Shown here: piece by piece, positions 32,347-40,739 of the stretch
Position numbering within the stretch: position 1 is the stretch's first letter
Layout: every line of letters starts with the position of its first letter
From: Parvibaculum sp041688015
Lineage (GTDB): Bacteria > Pseudomonadota > Alphaproteobacteria > Parvibaculales > Parvibaculaceae
Reading direction: 5' to 3'
Length of the DNA: 64,000 nt
Assembly (NCBI GenBank): GCA_041688015.1
Contig: JBDNIY010000001.1
Coordinates: forward strand, 434,001 to 498,000
Translations under genes and position numbers: made by a program
Notes under the pieces: model-generated
Seen by the model: only the letters and a program-made list of their open reading frames with translations
Databases searched by the model: none
Told to the model about the DNA's origin: nothing

Positions 32347-32459
32347 TGGGTCCCGGGCCACCTTTTGCGTTAAAGGAGGGTCCCGAGACGACACTGAATT
32401 TTTAGGTACGTTTTGCTAAACTCTCCGGTGTCATCCCGGGGCTTGGCCCCGGGATCCAG
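32347..32459. repeat. Family-B palindromic repeat
   Basis: 'gggtcccgggcc' and 'gggtcccgagacgacac' on the left pair with 'gtgtcatcccggggcttggccccgggatcc' on the right. It has the same design as 23437-23528. It lies between the CMD-family gene and coxM. Confidence 0.75.
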
Positions 32460-32478
32460 TGCGGCAGGTGATGCATAA

Positions 32479-32550
32479 AAGAGTCTTTATGAAGAGGCAC
32501 CCCCACCCGGATTGCTGTGCAATCCGACCTCCCCCCTAAAGGGGGAGGCG
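32479..32550. repeat. Family-C repeat
   Basis: A near copy of 30584-30655: 'aaagagtctt' then 'cccccacccggattgctgtgc' then 'cctcccccctaaagggggagg', which itself is a hairpin. It precedes the 3' end of the minus-strand coxM. Confidence 0.75.
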
Positions 32551-32563
32551 AGAAAGATGTCTT

Positions 32564-33361
32564 TTACCCCGCCGCGGCGACGGCACGCTTTGCCATCACA
32601 GTGATGAGATGCGCGCGGTATTCGGCGCTGCCGTGGAGGTCTGACAACAGGCCATCGGTAGGCACTTTGATTGAAGCAACGGCATCGGCGGACCAGTTTT
32701 TCGTCAATGCGTCTTCCATTGCCTTGACGCGGAAGACGCCGTTCTGTCCAGCGCCGGTAACGGCGACGCGGACGCCCCAGGGGCCTTTGGCGACAAAGAC
32801 GCCGACCATGGCGTAGCGCGAGGCGGGATTGGGAAATTTCTGATAAGCGGCTTTTTCAGGATGCAGAAAGGTCACTTCCTTGATGATCTCATCGGGCTGG
32901 AGGACCGTCTCGAACATGCCTTTGAAAAATTCATCCGCTTCGATGAGGCGCTTGGTCGTGTGAATTTTGGCGTCGAGCGCGAGGCAGGCGGCGGGGTAAT
33001 CTGCAGCCGGATCATTATTGGCAATGGAGCCGCCCAGCGTGCCCATGTGGCGCACGGCAGGATCGCCGATCATGCCTGCGAGATAGGCAAGCGCCGGGTT
33101 TTGCCTTTTGACATCGGCGGAATCGGCAACTTCGCAATGCGTGGTGCCAGCGCCGATCATGATGGCGTTGCCCTCGGCGCGGATGAAGGAAAGTTCCTTC
33201 AGATTGCCGATGTCGATGAGATCGCTCGGCATGGCGAGGCGCTGTTTCAGCGTCGGGATCAGGGTCTGGCCACCGGCAAGGAGTTTGGGGTCGTCGGCTT
33301 TGGCCAAAAACGTCTCGGCGTCAGCGAGCGTTTTGGGGTGAACGAGATTGAACTGGTACAT
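32564..33361 (-). CDS. CO-dehydrogenase-type FAD-binding medium subunit (CoxM-like)
   Basis: A 265-residue flavoprotein subunit of a molybdenum hydroxylase. FAD motifs are AGGQTLIPTLKQRL near residue 29 and HMGTLGGSIANNDPAADYPA in the middle. The C-terminal CO_deh_flav_C domain follows. It passes electrons from the CoxS iron-sulfur clusters to an acceptor. AGGAG precedes the ATG. In this cluster it follows coxL (order S-L-M), whereas the classic form I order is M-S-L. Confidence 0.92.
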   Translation of the reverse strand: MYQFNLVHPKTLADAETFLAKADDPKLLAGGQTLIPTLKQRLAMPSDLIDIGNLKELSFIRAEGNAIMIGAGTTHCEVADSADVKRQNPALAYLAGMIGDPAVRHMGTLGGSIANNDPAADYPAACLALDAKIHTTKRLIEADEFFKGMFETVLQPDEIIKEVTFLHPEKAAYQKFPNPASRYAMVGVFVAKGPWGVRVAVTGAGQNGVFRVKAMEDALTKNWSADAVASIKVPTDGLLSDLHGSAEYRAHLITVMAKRAVAAAG

Positions 33362-33398
33362 GGGCGGCTCCTGATCTTCTATTCGGCGTTCGGGTCTC

Positions 33399-33503
33399 GC
33401 CCTTTGAGACAGTGCTTTCGCACCTCCTCAGGATGAGGGTTCAATTCAAAAAACTCAAACCTCATGCCTCAAGGAGCGCGGTCTTCGCGCGTCTCGAAGG
33501 ATG
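33399..33503. repeat. Paired REP-like element, family A (between coxL and coxM)
   Basis: The left arm 'cctttgagacagtgc…gcacctcctcaggatgagg' and the right arm 'cctcatgcctcaaggagcgcg…cgcgtctcgaaggatg' are inverted relative to each other. Confidence 0.8.
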
Positions 33504-33512
33504 AAGCCGTAT

Positions 33513-35891
33513 TCATTCGGCGGCTTGCCGCGGCGCGGCCTGGAGAGCACTCCAGATGCGCGCGGGCGTGGCCGGCATGGCAATATCGCGGACATCGAGC
33601 GCGTCCGTAATAGCATTGATGATAGCGGGTGGCGAGGCGATGGCGCCCGCTTCGCCGCAGCCCTTCATACCCAGTGGATTGGACGGGCATTCGGTCTTGG
33701 TGAAACCAAGCTGGAAGTTTGGCAGGTCGCTTGCGCGCGGCATCGTGTAGTCCATATAGGAGCCGGTGACGAGCTGACCGGACTCTGGGTCATAGACGGC
33801 ACGCTCCAGCATGGCCTGGCCGATGCCTTGCGTGATGCCGCCATGCATCTGACCTTCAACGATCATCGGATTGATGATGGTGCCGAAATCATCGACGGCG
33901 ACGAAATTGGTAATGGTGGGGATGCCAGTTTCGGGGTCGATCTCGACTTCGCAGATATGGCAGCCTGATGGAAACGTGAAGTTTTTTGGATCGTAGAACG
34001 CGCCCTCCTTGAGGCCGGGCTCGATCTCTGACGAGGGAAAGCCATGCGCGGTATAGGCGGCAAGCGAAACTTCCGCCCAAGCGAGCGATTTGTCGGTGCC
34101 TTTGACGGTGAAGCGGCCTTCTTCAAAGGCGACGTCTTCGATAGCGGCTTCCATCAAATGGGCGGCAATCTTTTTCGCCTTGGCTTCGACCTTGTCGAGC
34201 GCCTTGACGATGGCGCTCATGCCAACAGAGCCTGAGCGCGAGCCATAGGTGCCCATGCCGAATTGCACTTTGTCGGTATCGCCGTGGACGATTTCGATTT
34301 GGTCCATCGGGATGCCGAGGCGCGACGAGACAAGCTGGGCGAAAGTGGTTTCGTGGCCCTGACCGTGGCTGTGCGAGCCAGTGAGGACCTCGACATTGCC
34401 GGTCGGGTTGACGCGCACTTCGGCCGATTCCCACAAGCCCACGCCCGCGCCAAGCGAACCGACAGCGGCAGACGGCGCAATGCCGCAGGCTTCGATGTAA
34501 GTGGAAAAACCGATGCCGCGCAGTTTGCCCTTGGCAGCGCTGGCGGCCTTGCGAGCGCCAAAGCCCTTGTAGTCGATCAGTTCCATCGCCTTGTCCATCG
34601 AGGCAGCGAAATCGCCAATATCATAATTCATAATGACAGGCGTTTGATGAGGAAATGTCGTGATGAAATTGCGACGGCGAAGCTCAGCCGGGTCAATGCC
34701 GGTTTCGCGCGCGGCGGTCTCAACAATGCGCTCGATAAGATAGGTGGCTTCGGGGCGGCCAGCACCGCGATAGGCATCGACGGGTGCGGTATGTGTATAG
34801 ACGCCATCGACTTCAACATAGACAGCAGGCAGATTATATTGGCCCGACAACAGCGTGCCATAGAGATAGGTCGGGGTGGCCGAGGCAAAGGTCGAAAGGT
34901 AAGCGCCGAGATTAGCGATCGTCTTGACGTGTAGGCCGAGGAATTTGCCATTGGCATCAAGTGCCAGTTCAGCATGGCTCATGTGATCGCGGCCATGCGC
35001 GTCGGAGAGAAATGACTCTGAGCGCTCCGCCGTCCATCTGATGGGGCGACCCACTTTGGCTGCCGCCCAGACGCAAGCTGTCTCTTCGGCATAGATGAAA
35101 ATCTTAGAGCCAAAGCCGCCACCCACATCGGGCGCAATAACGCGCAGCTTGTGTTCAGGCGCGACGCCGACAAAGGCCGACAACACAAGGCGGGCCACAT
35201 GCGGATTTTGGCTGGTGGTGTGCAATGTATAGTTGCCGGTGCCCTTGTCATATTCGCCGATGGCGGCGCGTGGCTCCATGGCGTTGGGGATCAGGCGGTT
35301 GTTGACGAGGTCGATCTTGACGATCTTGTCAGCTTTGGCCAGCGCGGCCATCGTCTCGGCCTTGTTGCCGAGTTCCCATTCAAAGCAAGTGTTGCGCGGT
35401 GCTTCAGCATGGACCTGACCGGCGCTGGCCGACTGGCAGGTCGCCAGCGAGACGGCGGCGGGTAGTGCTTCGAAATCAAGCTGCACAAGCTCGGCGGCTG
35501 ATTTGGCTTGCGCATGAGTTTCGGCAACGATCATGGCGATGTGGTCACCGACATAGCGCACGGTATCGAGCGCGAGGATCGGATGGGTGCCCGCCTTCAT
35601 CGCTTCACCGTCCTTGGAGTGAACGGTCCAGCCGCAGATCAAACCGCCAAGCCCATCGGCGGCAACATCTTTGCCGGTGAAGATGGCGACAACGCCCGGC
35701 GCTTTCAGCGCATCTGAGATGTCGAGATTTGTGATCTTGGCGTGGGCGTGAGGCGAGCGGAGGAAATAGGCGTGTGTCTGGCGTGGTCGTGTGATGTCAT
35801 CGGTGTAATGACCATTTCCAGTGATAAAACGGAAGTCCTCCTTGCGGCGAACGGGCTGACCGATGGCTTCGCTTTTGGCTTTATCCGTCAC
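33513..35891 (-). CDS. Form II CO-dehydrogenase-like molybdopterin-binding large subunit (CoxL-like)
   Basis: A 792-residue xanthine-dehydrogenase-family catalytic subunit. The diagnostic loop is AYRGAGR (373-379), the form II signature; form I CoxL has AYxCSFR. Also visible are GGGFGSK (257-263) and the active-site glutamate in GCGEAGA near the C-terminus. Form II enzymes are often annotated as CODH, but their substrate is debated and may be an aldehyde or aromatic/heterocyclic compound. I chose the GTG at 35891 (GGGAGG eight bases upstream). A longer frame to 35990 only reads through a REP element. Confidence 0.92.
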   Translation of the reverse strand: MTDKAKSEAIGQPVRRKEDFRFITGNGHYTDDITRPRQTHAYFLRSPHAHAKITNLDISDALKAPGVVAIFTGKDVAADGLGGLICGWTVHSKDGEAMKAGTHPILALDTVRYVGDHIAMIVAETHAQAKSAAELVQLDFEALPAAVSLATCQSASAGQVHAEAPRNTCFEWELGNKAETMAALAKADKIVKIDLVNNRLIPNAMEPRAAIGEYDKGTGNYTLHTTSQNPHVARLVLSAFVGVAPEHKLRVIAPDVGGGFGSKIFIYAEETACVWAAAKVGRPIRWTAERSESFLSDAHGRDHMSHAELALDANGKFLGLHVKTIANLGAYLSTFASATPTYLYGTLLSGQYNLPAVYVEVDGVYTHTAPVDAYRGAGRPEATYLIERIVETAARETGIDPAELRRRNFITTFPHQTPVIMNYDIGDFAASMDKAMELIDYKGFGARKAASAAKGKLRGIGFSTYIEACGIAPSAAVGSLGAGVGLWESAEVRVNPTGNVEVLTGSHSHGQGHETTFAQLVSSRLGIPMDQIEIVHGDTDKVQFGMGTYGSRSGSVGMSAIVKALDKVEAKAKKIAAHLMEAAIEDVAFEEGRFTVKGTDKSLAWAEVSLAAYTAHGFPSSEIEPGLKEGAFYDPKNFTFPSGCHICEVEIDPETGIPTITNFVAVDDFGTIINPMIVEGQMHGGITQGIGQAMLERAVYDPESGQLVTGSYMDYTMPRASDLPNFQLGFTKTECPSNPLGMKGCGEAGAIASPPAIINAITDALDVRDIAMPATPARIWSALQAAPRQAAE

Positions 35892-35920
35892 GGCTTGTCC
35901 TCCCTTTGGCTCCCCGGCCT

Positions 35921-36028
35921 CGCCCTTCGAGACGGTGCTACGCACCTCCTCAGGGTGAGGGTCTAACAAAAACGCAGATACAAACCTCATACCTCAAGGA
36001 GCGCGCCCTCCGCGCGTCTCGAAGGATG
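35921..36028. repeat. Paired REP-like element, family A (between coxS and coxL)
   Basis: The left arm 'cgcccttcgagacggtgc…gcacctcctcagggtgagg' and the inverted right arm 'cctcatacctcaaggagcgcg…cgcgtctcgaaggatgg' would form a strong stem in the cox transcript just upstream of the coxL start. Confidence 0.85.
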
Positions 36029-36037
36029 GCCTCAATC

Positions 36038-36502
<465 letters not shown>

Positions 36503-36577
36503 TGGGCGCATCTCCCTTGAATGTTTTGCGGGTGAGTCTCCGCGCTTGCACGCGAGACGTCAAGTGAAGCCATGATC

Positions 36578-37210
36578 TCAGTAACCGAAGAAAATAATTA
36601 GGACGGCAACGCCGATAATGAGCGCCGTGCCCCATATCCATGGGCTGTAGCCCTGGCCGACTTCGTCATCGGGTAGACGCGGAATGCCTGTGGGCGCAAT
36701 GGCATCGTGATCGGGTGATTTGCCAAAGGCTTCGGCTTCTTCCTCGATCTGCTCGATCATATGGACTTTTTCGCCGCCAAGGGCCTTTGAAAAATTACCA
36801 AAAAACTCATCGGCGAGCTTTGAGGCTGTGCTATCAATGAAGCGCTGGCCGATCTGGGCAAGCTTGCCGCCGATCTGAGCATTCACATTATAGGTGAGGA
36901 CAGTCACGCCATTGTAGTCGGCGAGATTGACGCGGGCCGAGCCCTTGGCAAACCCCGCCGCGCCGCCATTGCCTTCGCCACTTAACGTATAGCCATTGGG
37001 CGCGTCGATGTCGGTGAGCGTCACCTTGCCTTTGAAGCGGGCGCTGACGGGGCCGACTTTGGTCTTGGCGACAGCCTCAAACGAGGTGTCAGAGGTTTTT
37101 ACCACCGATTCAGCGCCAGGAATGGTGGCCTGAAGGACCTCAGCGTCATTGAGCGCCTCCCAGACAGCTTCGCGGGTGGCAGGAATACGATATTCGCCAT
37201 TCATCTCCAT
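36578..37210 (-). CDS. CoxG-like SRPBCC protein with C-terminal membrane anchor
   Basis: 210 residues: an SRPBCC/CoxG domain (about 1-150, with VWEALNDAEVLQATIPGAES) followed by a linker and one hydrophobic helix near the C-terminus (IWGTALIIGVAVLIIFF). CoxG is reported to recruit CO dehydrogenase to the cytoplasmic membrane. The tail anchor fits that role. AGGAGG lies eight bases before the ATG at 37210. It starts only 64 bases after the last Mrp-like gene, which suggests a shared transcript. Confidence 0.88.
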   Translation of the reverse strand: MEMNGEYRIPATREAVWEALNDAEVLQATIPGAESVVKTSDTSFEAVAKTKVGPVSARFKGKVTLTDIDAPNGYTLSGEGNGGAAGFAKGSARVNLADYNGVTVLTYNVNAQIGGKLAQIGQRFIDSTASKLADEFFGNFSKALGGEKVHMIEQIEEEAEAFGKSPDHDAIAPTGIPRLPDDEVGQGYSPWIWGTALIIGVAVLIIFFGY

Positions 37211-37274
37211 CGGGGTGGCCTCCTGTTTGACGCGACCGGTTATGCAACCATCCGGTTTGCGCACTTTATTGATA

Positions 37275-38969
37275 TTATAAGTAGGCGAGGCAAAGCGTTA
37301 TGCCAAGCAGAATGGCGATCCAGAGGACCATCGAGCCGGTGGGCCAAGTGCGCGCCAGTGGCCCTTGCGGACCATGGGCGCGATAGACGACAACGAGTGT
37401 GCGCTCAATTCGGCGTTCTGCAAATCCCGCAAAGCCACGCCAGAACGCCGTCACACGCGCCGTGATGTAACGCACCAATTTGGGCAGCGCGCGGCGGTAT
37501 ATCCAATCAAAATCAAGATTGATGGAACGGTATTCAGCTGGATAGATGTTGAAGCGAACGAGCAGGGCGAAGGCCAGCGCGGCAAAAAACAACAATTGCA
37601 ATTGCGTGATGACATGCCCTGATGTGTAGGGCTGGTAATCAACGGGATAAGGCAGAAGCGCATAGAGCGGCTCGGGCCAAATGCCAACACCGACACAGAT
37701 TGCTGCAGCAATGCCCATGGCGATGAGCATATGAAGCGGCGCTTCCTTGACGCGCCACCCACGATCATGACCAAAGAACATGGAGTAGGGAATCTTGATG
37801 CCTGCATGCTCAAGCACACCAATGGAAGCAACGACGAGGGCAGCCCAGATAAAGAAGTAATGTTCATTGCCCGCCGCTGAAATGATCAGGCTTTTGGAGA
37901 TGAAGCCGGAAAACAGCGGAAAAGCCGAAATGGACATCGCGCCGATGATGCAAAAGCACATGGTAAGCGGCATGGAGCGCCACAAACCGCCAAGGTCAGA
38001 GGCACGTTCTTTGCCTGTGCGATAGAACACCGCGCCGACGCTCATAAACAAGAGCGCCTTATAGACGACATGGGCAAAGGCATGAGCGACCGTGCCATCA
38101 AGCGCCAAAGGTGTGCCGATACCAATGCCGACGACCATGAAGCCCAACTGGTTGTTGAGGCTGTACGACAAGACGCGGCGCAAGTTGTTTTCGATGGCAG
38201 CAAAAAACACGGGAAAGAGCGTCATGGCAACGCCGATATAGAGCAGATATTCGGTGCCAGCAAAACCGCGCGCCAAAGCATAAACGGCAAGCTTAGTGGT
38301 GAATGCCGATAGGGTGACCGTGCCGGTGAAAGTGGCGGCGGGATAAGAATCTTGCAGCCAGTTATGCAGCAGCGGAAAGGCACATTTGATGCCGAAAGCA
38401 ATAAAGATGAGCCATGTGCCGAGGCTCTCCAATTCCATATGCTCAAAGGCGATCGACCCAGTGTCGCGATAAAACAGCACAATGCCAATCAGAAGCAGCA
38501 GGCCAGAAACGACCTGCGCTGTGATGTAGCGCATACCTGTGTGGTAGGAGCCTTCTGTCCGGCGCGCCCAGATGAGGAAGACAGAAGCGAGGGCTGTGCC
38601 TTCCCAGAAGACAAACAACGTAATGAGATCACCAGCAAAGACGGCCCCAATAGCTGCGCCTGCATAGATGAGCGAGGACACTTGCTCCAGTCGGTCGCGG
38701 ATATGCCACGCATAAACGAGCGACAAGAAAGCGGCGAGCGAGAAGATGAGTCCAAAAATATAGGAAAGCGCATCGACCCAGAAAATTTTCAGCTGGACGT
38801 CAAAGAGCGGCAGCAAATGATAAGTGCCATAAGGCATGTAAACGAAACTGAGCAAGCCAAGAACTGGAATGGACAGCAGAAACAACGCACGCAAGCGCGG
38901 CGCGGCAATGAAGGGCACAGCAAGCGCGGCAATAAAATAGATCAGCGAGGGCATCAGCATGTCAGTCAT
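37275..38969 (-). CDS. Third MrpD/NuoL-like proton-conducting membrane subunit
   Basis: A 564-residue polytopic protein of the Proton_antipo_M (NuoL/M/N, MrpA/D) family with about 14-16 membrane helices. The buried glutamate is in GDLITLFVFWEGTALAS. A hydrophilic C-terminal part is longer than in MrpD. It overlaps the small two-helix gene upstream by eight bases. It is the most diverged of the three D-like subunits and the closest to the cox genes. GGAGG precedes the ATG at 38969. Confidence 0.88.
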   Translation of the reverse strand: MTDMLMPSLIYFIAALAVPFIAAPRLRALFLLSIPVLGLLSFVYMPYGTYHLLPLFDVQLKIFWVDALSYIFGLIFSLAAFLSLVYAWHIRDRLEQVSSLIYAGAAIGAVFAGDLITLFVFWEGTALASVFLIWARRTEGSYHTGMRYITAQVVSGLLLLIGIVLFYRDTGSIAFEHMELESLGTWLIFIAFGIKCAFPLLHNWLQDSYPAATFTGTVTLSAFTTKLAVYALARGFAGTEYLLYIGVAMTLFPVFFAAIENNLRRVLSYSLNNQLGFMVVGIGIGTPLALDGTVAHAFAHVVYKALLFMSVGAVFYRTGKERASDLGGLWRSMPLTMCFCIIGAMSISAFPLFSGFISKSLIISAAGNEHYFFIWAALVVASIGVLEHAGIKIPYSMFFGHDRGWRVKEAPLHMLIAMGIAAAICVGVGIWPEPLYALLPYPVDYQPYTSGHVITQLQLLFFAALAFALLVRFNIYPAEYRSINLDFDWIYRRALPKLVRYITARVTAFWRGFAGFAERRIERTLVVVYRAHGPQGPLARTWPTGSMVLWIAILLGITLCLAYL

Positions 38970-39255
38970 GATGCACCTCCACTTTTTCTGGTGCATCCGG
39001 GCCCATGCCGGATTCAGGCTCTGCGTCGATGGCTTCCTTGCCGTAATAGTCCTCTGGGCGTTCGATCAGACGGCGCAAGCCCTTGGCCATAATGATCAGC
39101 GCGCCATAGACCACAAAGCCGAACAGGCAAAAGAAGAGCGGCCAGCTCTCAACGTCAAAAAATCCATGCCGGTCACGCACAAAATCTACGACGACCAGCG
39201 CAAGACAGATCGCACCGAGCGTATAGAGCACCTTATTGGTGATGTAGGTGTTCAT
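38962..39255 (-). CDS. Small two-helix membrane protein of the Mrp-like operon
   Basis: A 97-residue protein with two hydrophobic segments (about 8-24 and 38-58) and an acidic, soluble C-terminal tail. I do not recognise a named family. It is wedged between two NuoL/MrpD-like genes with overlaps on both sides (4 and 8 bases), so it is co-translated. It is probably an accessory subunit of the complex. This is inferred from position alone. Confidence 0.75.
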   Translation of the reverse strand: MNTYITNKVLYTLGAICLALVVVDFVRDRHGFFDVESWPLFFCLFGFVVYGALIIMAKGLRRLIERPEDYYGKEAIDAEPESGMGPDAPEKVEVHHD

Positions 39256-40733
39256 GGGTAGGCTCCTTCGGGTGCGAGCAAGGGGACATGAAGGAGGAAG
39301 CCATAGATGTCATTGGCATAGATAAAGAGCAGAAAACATCCCAGCGCCGTGACGCAAATGGGAACGAGGCACAGGAACGGCGCCTCACGCACGCCAACAT
39401 GGTCCGGCCCAGGGACAAAGAACGCTTTGGCCGAAATGGGCAACAGATAGGCAATGGAAAGCAGCGAGCCGACACCAAGGACGGCAATCATCATCATTTG
39501 CTGAGCATTGGCTGCGCTAAGAATGAGGAACCATTTGCTCCAGGCTCCGCCCAGTGGCGGCAAGCCGATGATGCTGAGAGAGGCGATGAGAAAAGCAGCA
39601 AAGGTGATCGGCATCTGGCGACCGAGGCCCGCCATGTCGCTGATCTTTGTCTTACGTGCAGCAACATAAATGGCGCCTGCGCACATGAACAAGGTGATCT
39701 TGGCCATGGCATGCATGACGATCTGCATGGTGGCGCCGATCATGCCCATCTGATTGGCAAGCGCCACGCCCAACGTGACGTAAGCCAATTGGCTGATGGT
39801 TGAATAGGCAAGCCGCGCTTTCAGGTCGTCCTTGCTGATGGCGATGATGGCCGCGACGATGATCGAGATGGCTGCGACCCAGCAGAGCCAGATGGACGCA
39901 TGGGTGCTGGAGAGATAACCCGTGCCAAAAATATAAACACCAACCTTGAGCAACGTGAAGACGCCACCTTTGACGACGGCCACTGCATGCAAAAGCGCAC
40001 TGACCGGCGCAGGCGCCACCATAGCCGACGGCAACCAACGATGAAACGGCATTAACGCCGCCTTGCCGATGCCAAAGGCAAAGAGGGCGAGCAACAGCGG
40101 CGCGTAGGCAGGATCAAGATGACCTTTAAGGATACCGCCCGGCTCGAAGGCTGTGGTGCCCGTCGCGGTCCACGTCCAGATGATGGCGACGAAGAAAAAG
40201 CAAATGGAAGTCGTGAGTAGAATAATGAGATAGGTTCGCGCCCCCGCGCGCGCTTCCGGTGTGCCCTTGTGGGCAACCAGCGGATAGGTCGAAAGCGTCA
40301 GCATCTCGTAATAGATGAAGAGCGTGAACAGCGTGCCCGAAAAAGCAATGCCAAGGGCAGCGGCGATGGCTAGCGTGAAGAACATGGCAAAGCGCGTTTG
40401 ATGTTCCTCTGCGTTGGCGCGCATATAGCCGATCGCATAAATCGAAATGGCAATCCAGAGGCCGGACGCGAGCAAGGCAAAGACAAGGCCGAGCGGCTCC
40501 AGCACAAAATTGATTGGCAGGCCGGGCATGACTTCAAACAAAAAGAGATGCGCCACCTCGCCATGCTGAAAGGCGACAAACAGATAAACGACGAGGACGA
40601 ATGTGACGATTGCCGTTGCGACGTGAGCGACATCGCGGGCAACAGGAAAGTTGCGCAGCGCCGCAAGCAGGCCGATGGCACCCAGCGGCACGAACAAGGC
40701 AAGGAAGAGGACGTAATTGGCTGTGATCATCAT
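39252..40733 (-). CDS. Second MrpD-like proton-conducting membrane subunit
   Basis: A 493-residue NuoM/N/MrpD-family protein. The conserved membrane glutamate is in TLFIYYEMLTLSTYPLVAH. Further on are the family's AKITLFMCAGAIY and broken-helix region. Close relatives are annotated as Na+/H+ antiporter subunit D. It follows the first D-like gene after six bases and ends in a 4-base overlap with the small membrane gene. Confidence 0.92.
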   Translation of the reverse strand: MMITANYVLFLALFVPLGAIGLLAALRNFPVARDVAHVATAIVTFVLVVYLFVAFQHGEVAHLFLFEVMPGLPINFVLEPLGLVFALLASGLWIAISIYAIGYMRANAEEHQTRFAMFFTLAIAAALGIAFSGTLFTLFIYYEMLTLSTYPLVAHKGTPEARAGARTYLIILLTTSICFFFVAIIWTWTATGTTAFEPGGILKGHLDPAYAPLLLALFAFGIGKAALMPFHRWLPSAMVAPAPVSALLHAVAVVKGGVFTLLKVGVYIFGTGYLSSTHASIWLCWVAAISIIVAAIIAISKDDLKARLAYSTISQLAYVTLGVALANQMGMIGATMQIVMHAMAKITLFMCAGAIYVAARKTKISDMAGLGRQMPITFAAFLIASLSIIGLPPLGGAWSKWFLILSAANAQQMMMIAVLGVGSLLSIAYLLPISAKAFFVPGPDHVGVREAPFLCLVPICVTALGCFLLFIYANDIYGFLLHVPLLAPEGAYP

Positions 40734-40739
40734 GCGCCC

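Noticed and set aside
33513..35891. Proven (form I) CO dehydrogenase
   Set aside because: The active-site loop is AYRGAGR, the form II signature, so CO as substrate should not be assumed.
35892..35990. N-terminal extension of the CoxL-like subunit
   Set aside because: The extra residues are encoded by a dispersed family-A repeat, and a GTG with a strong GGGAGG lies at 35891.
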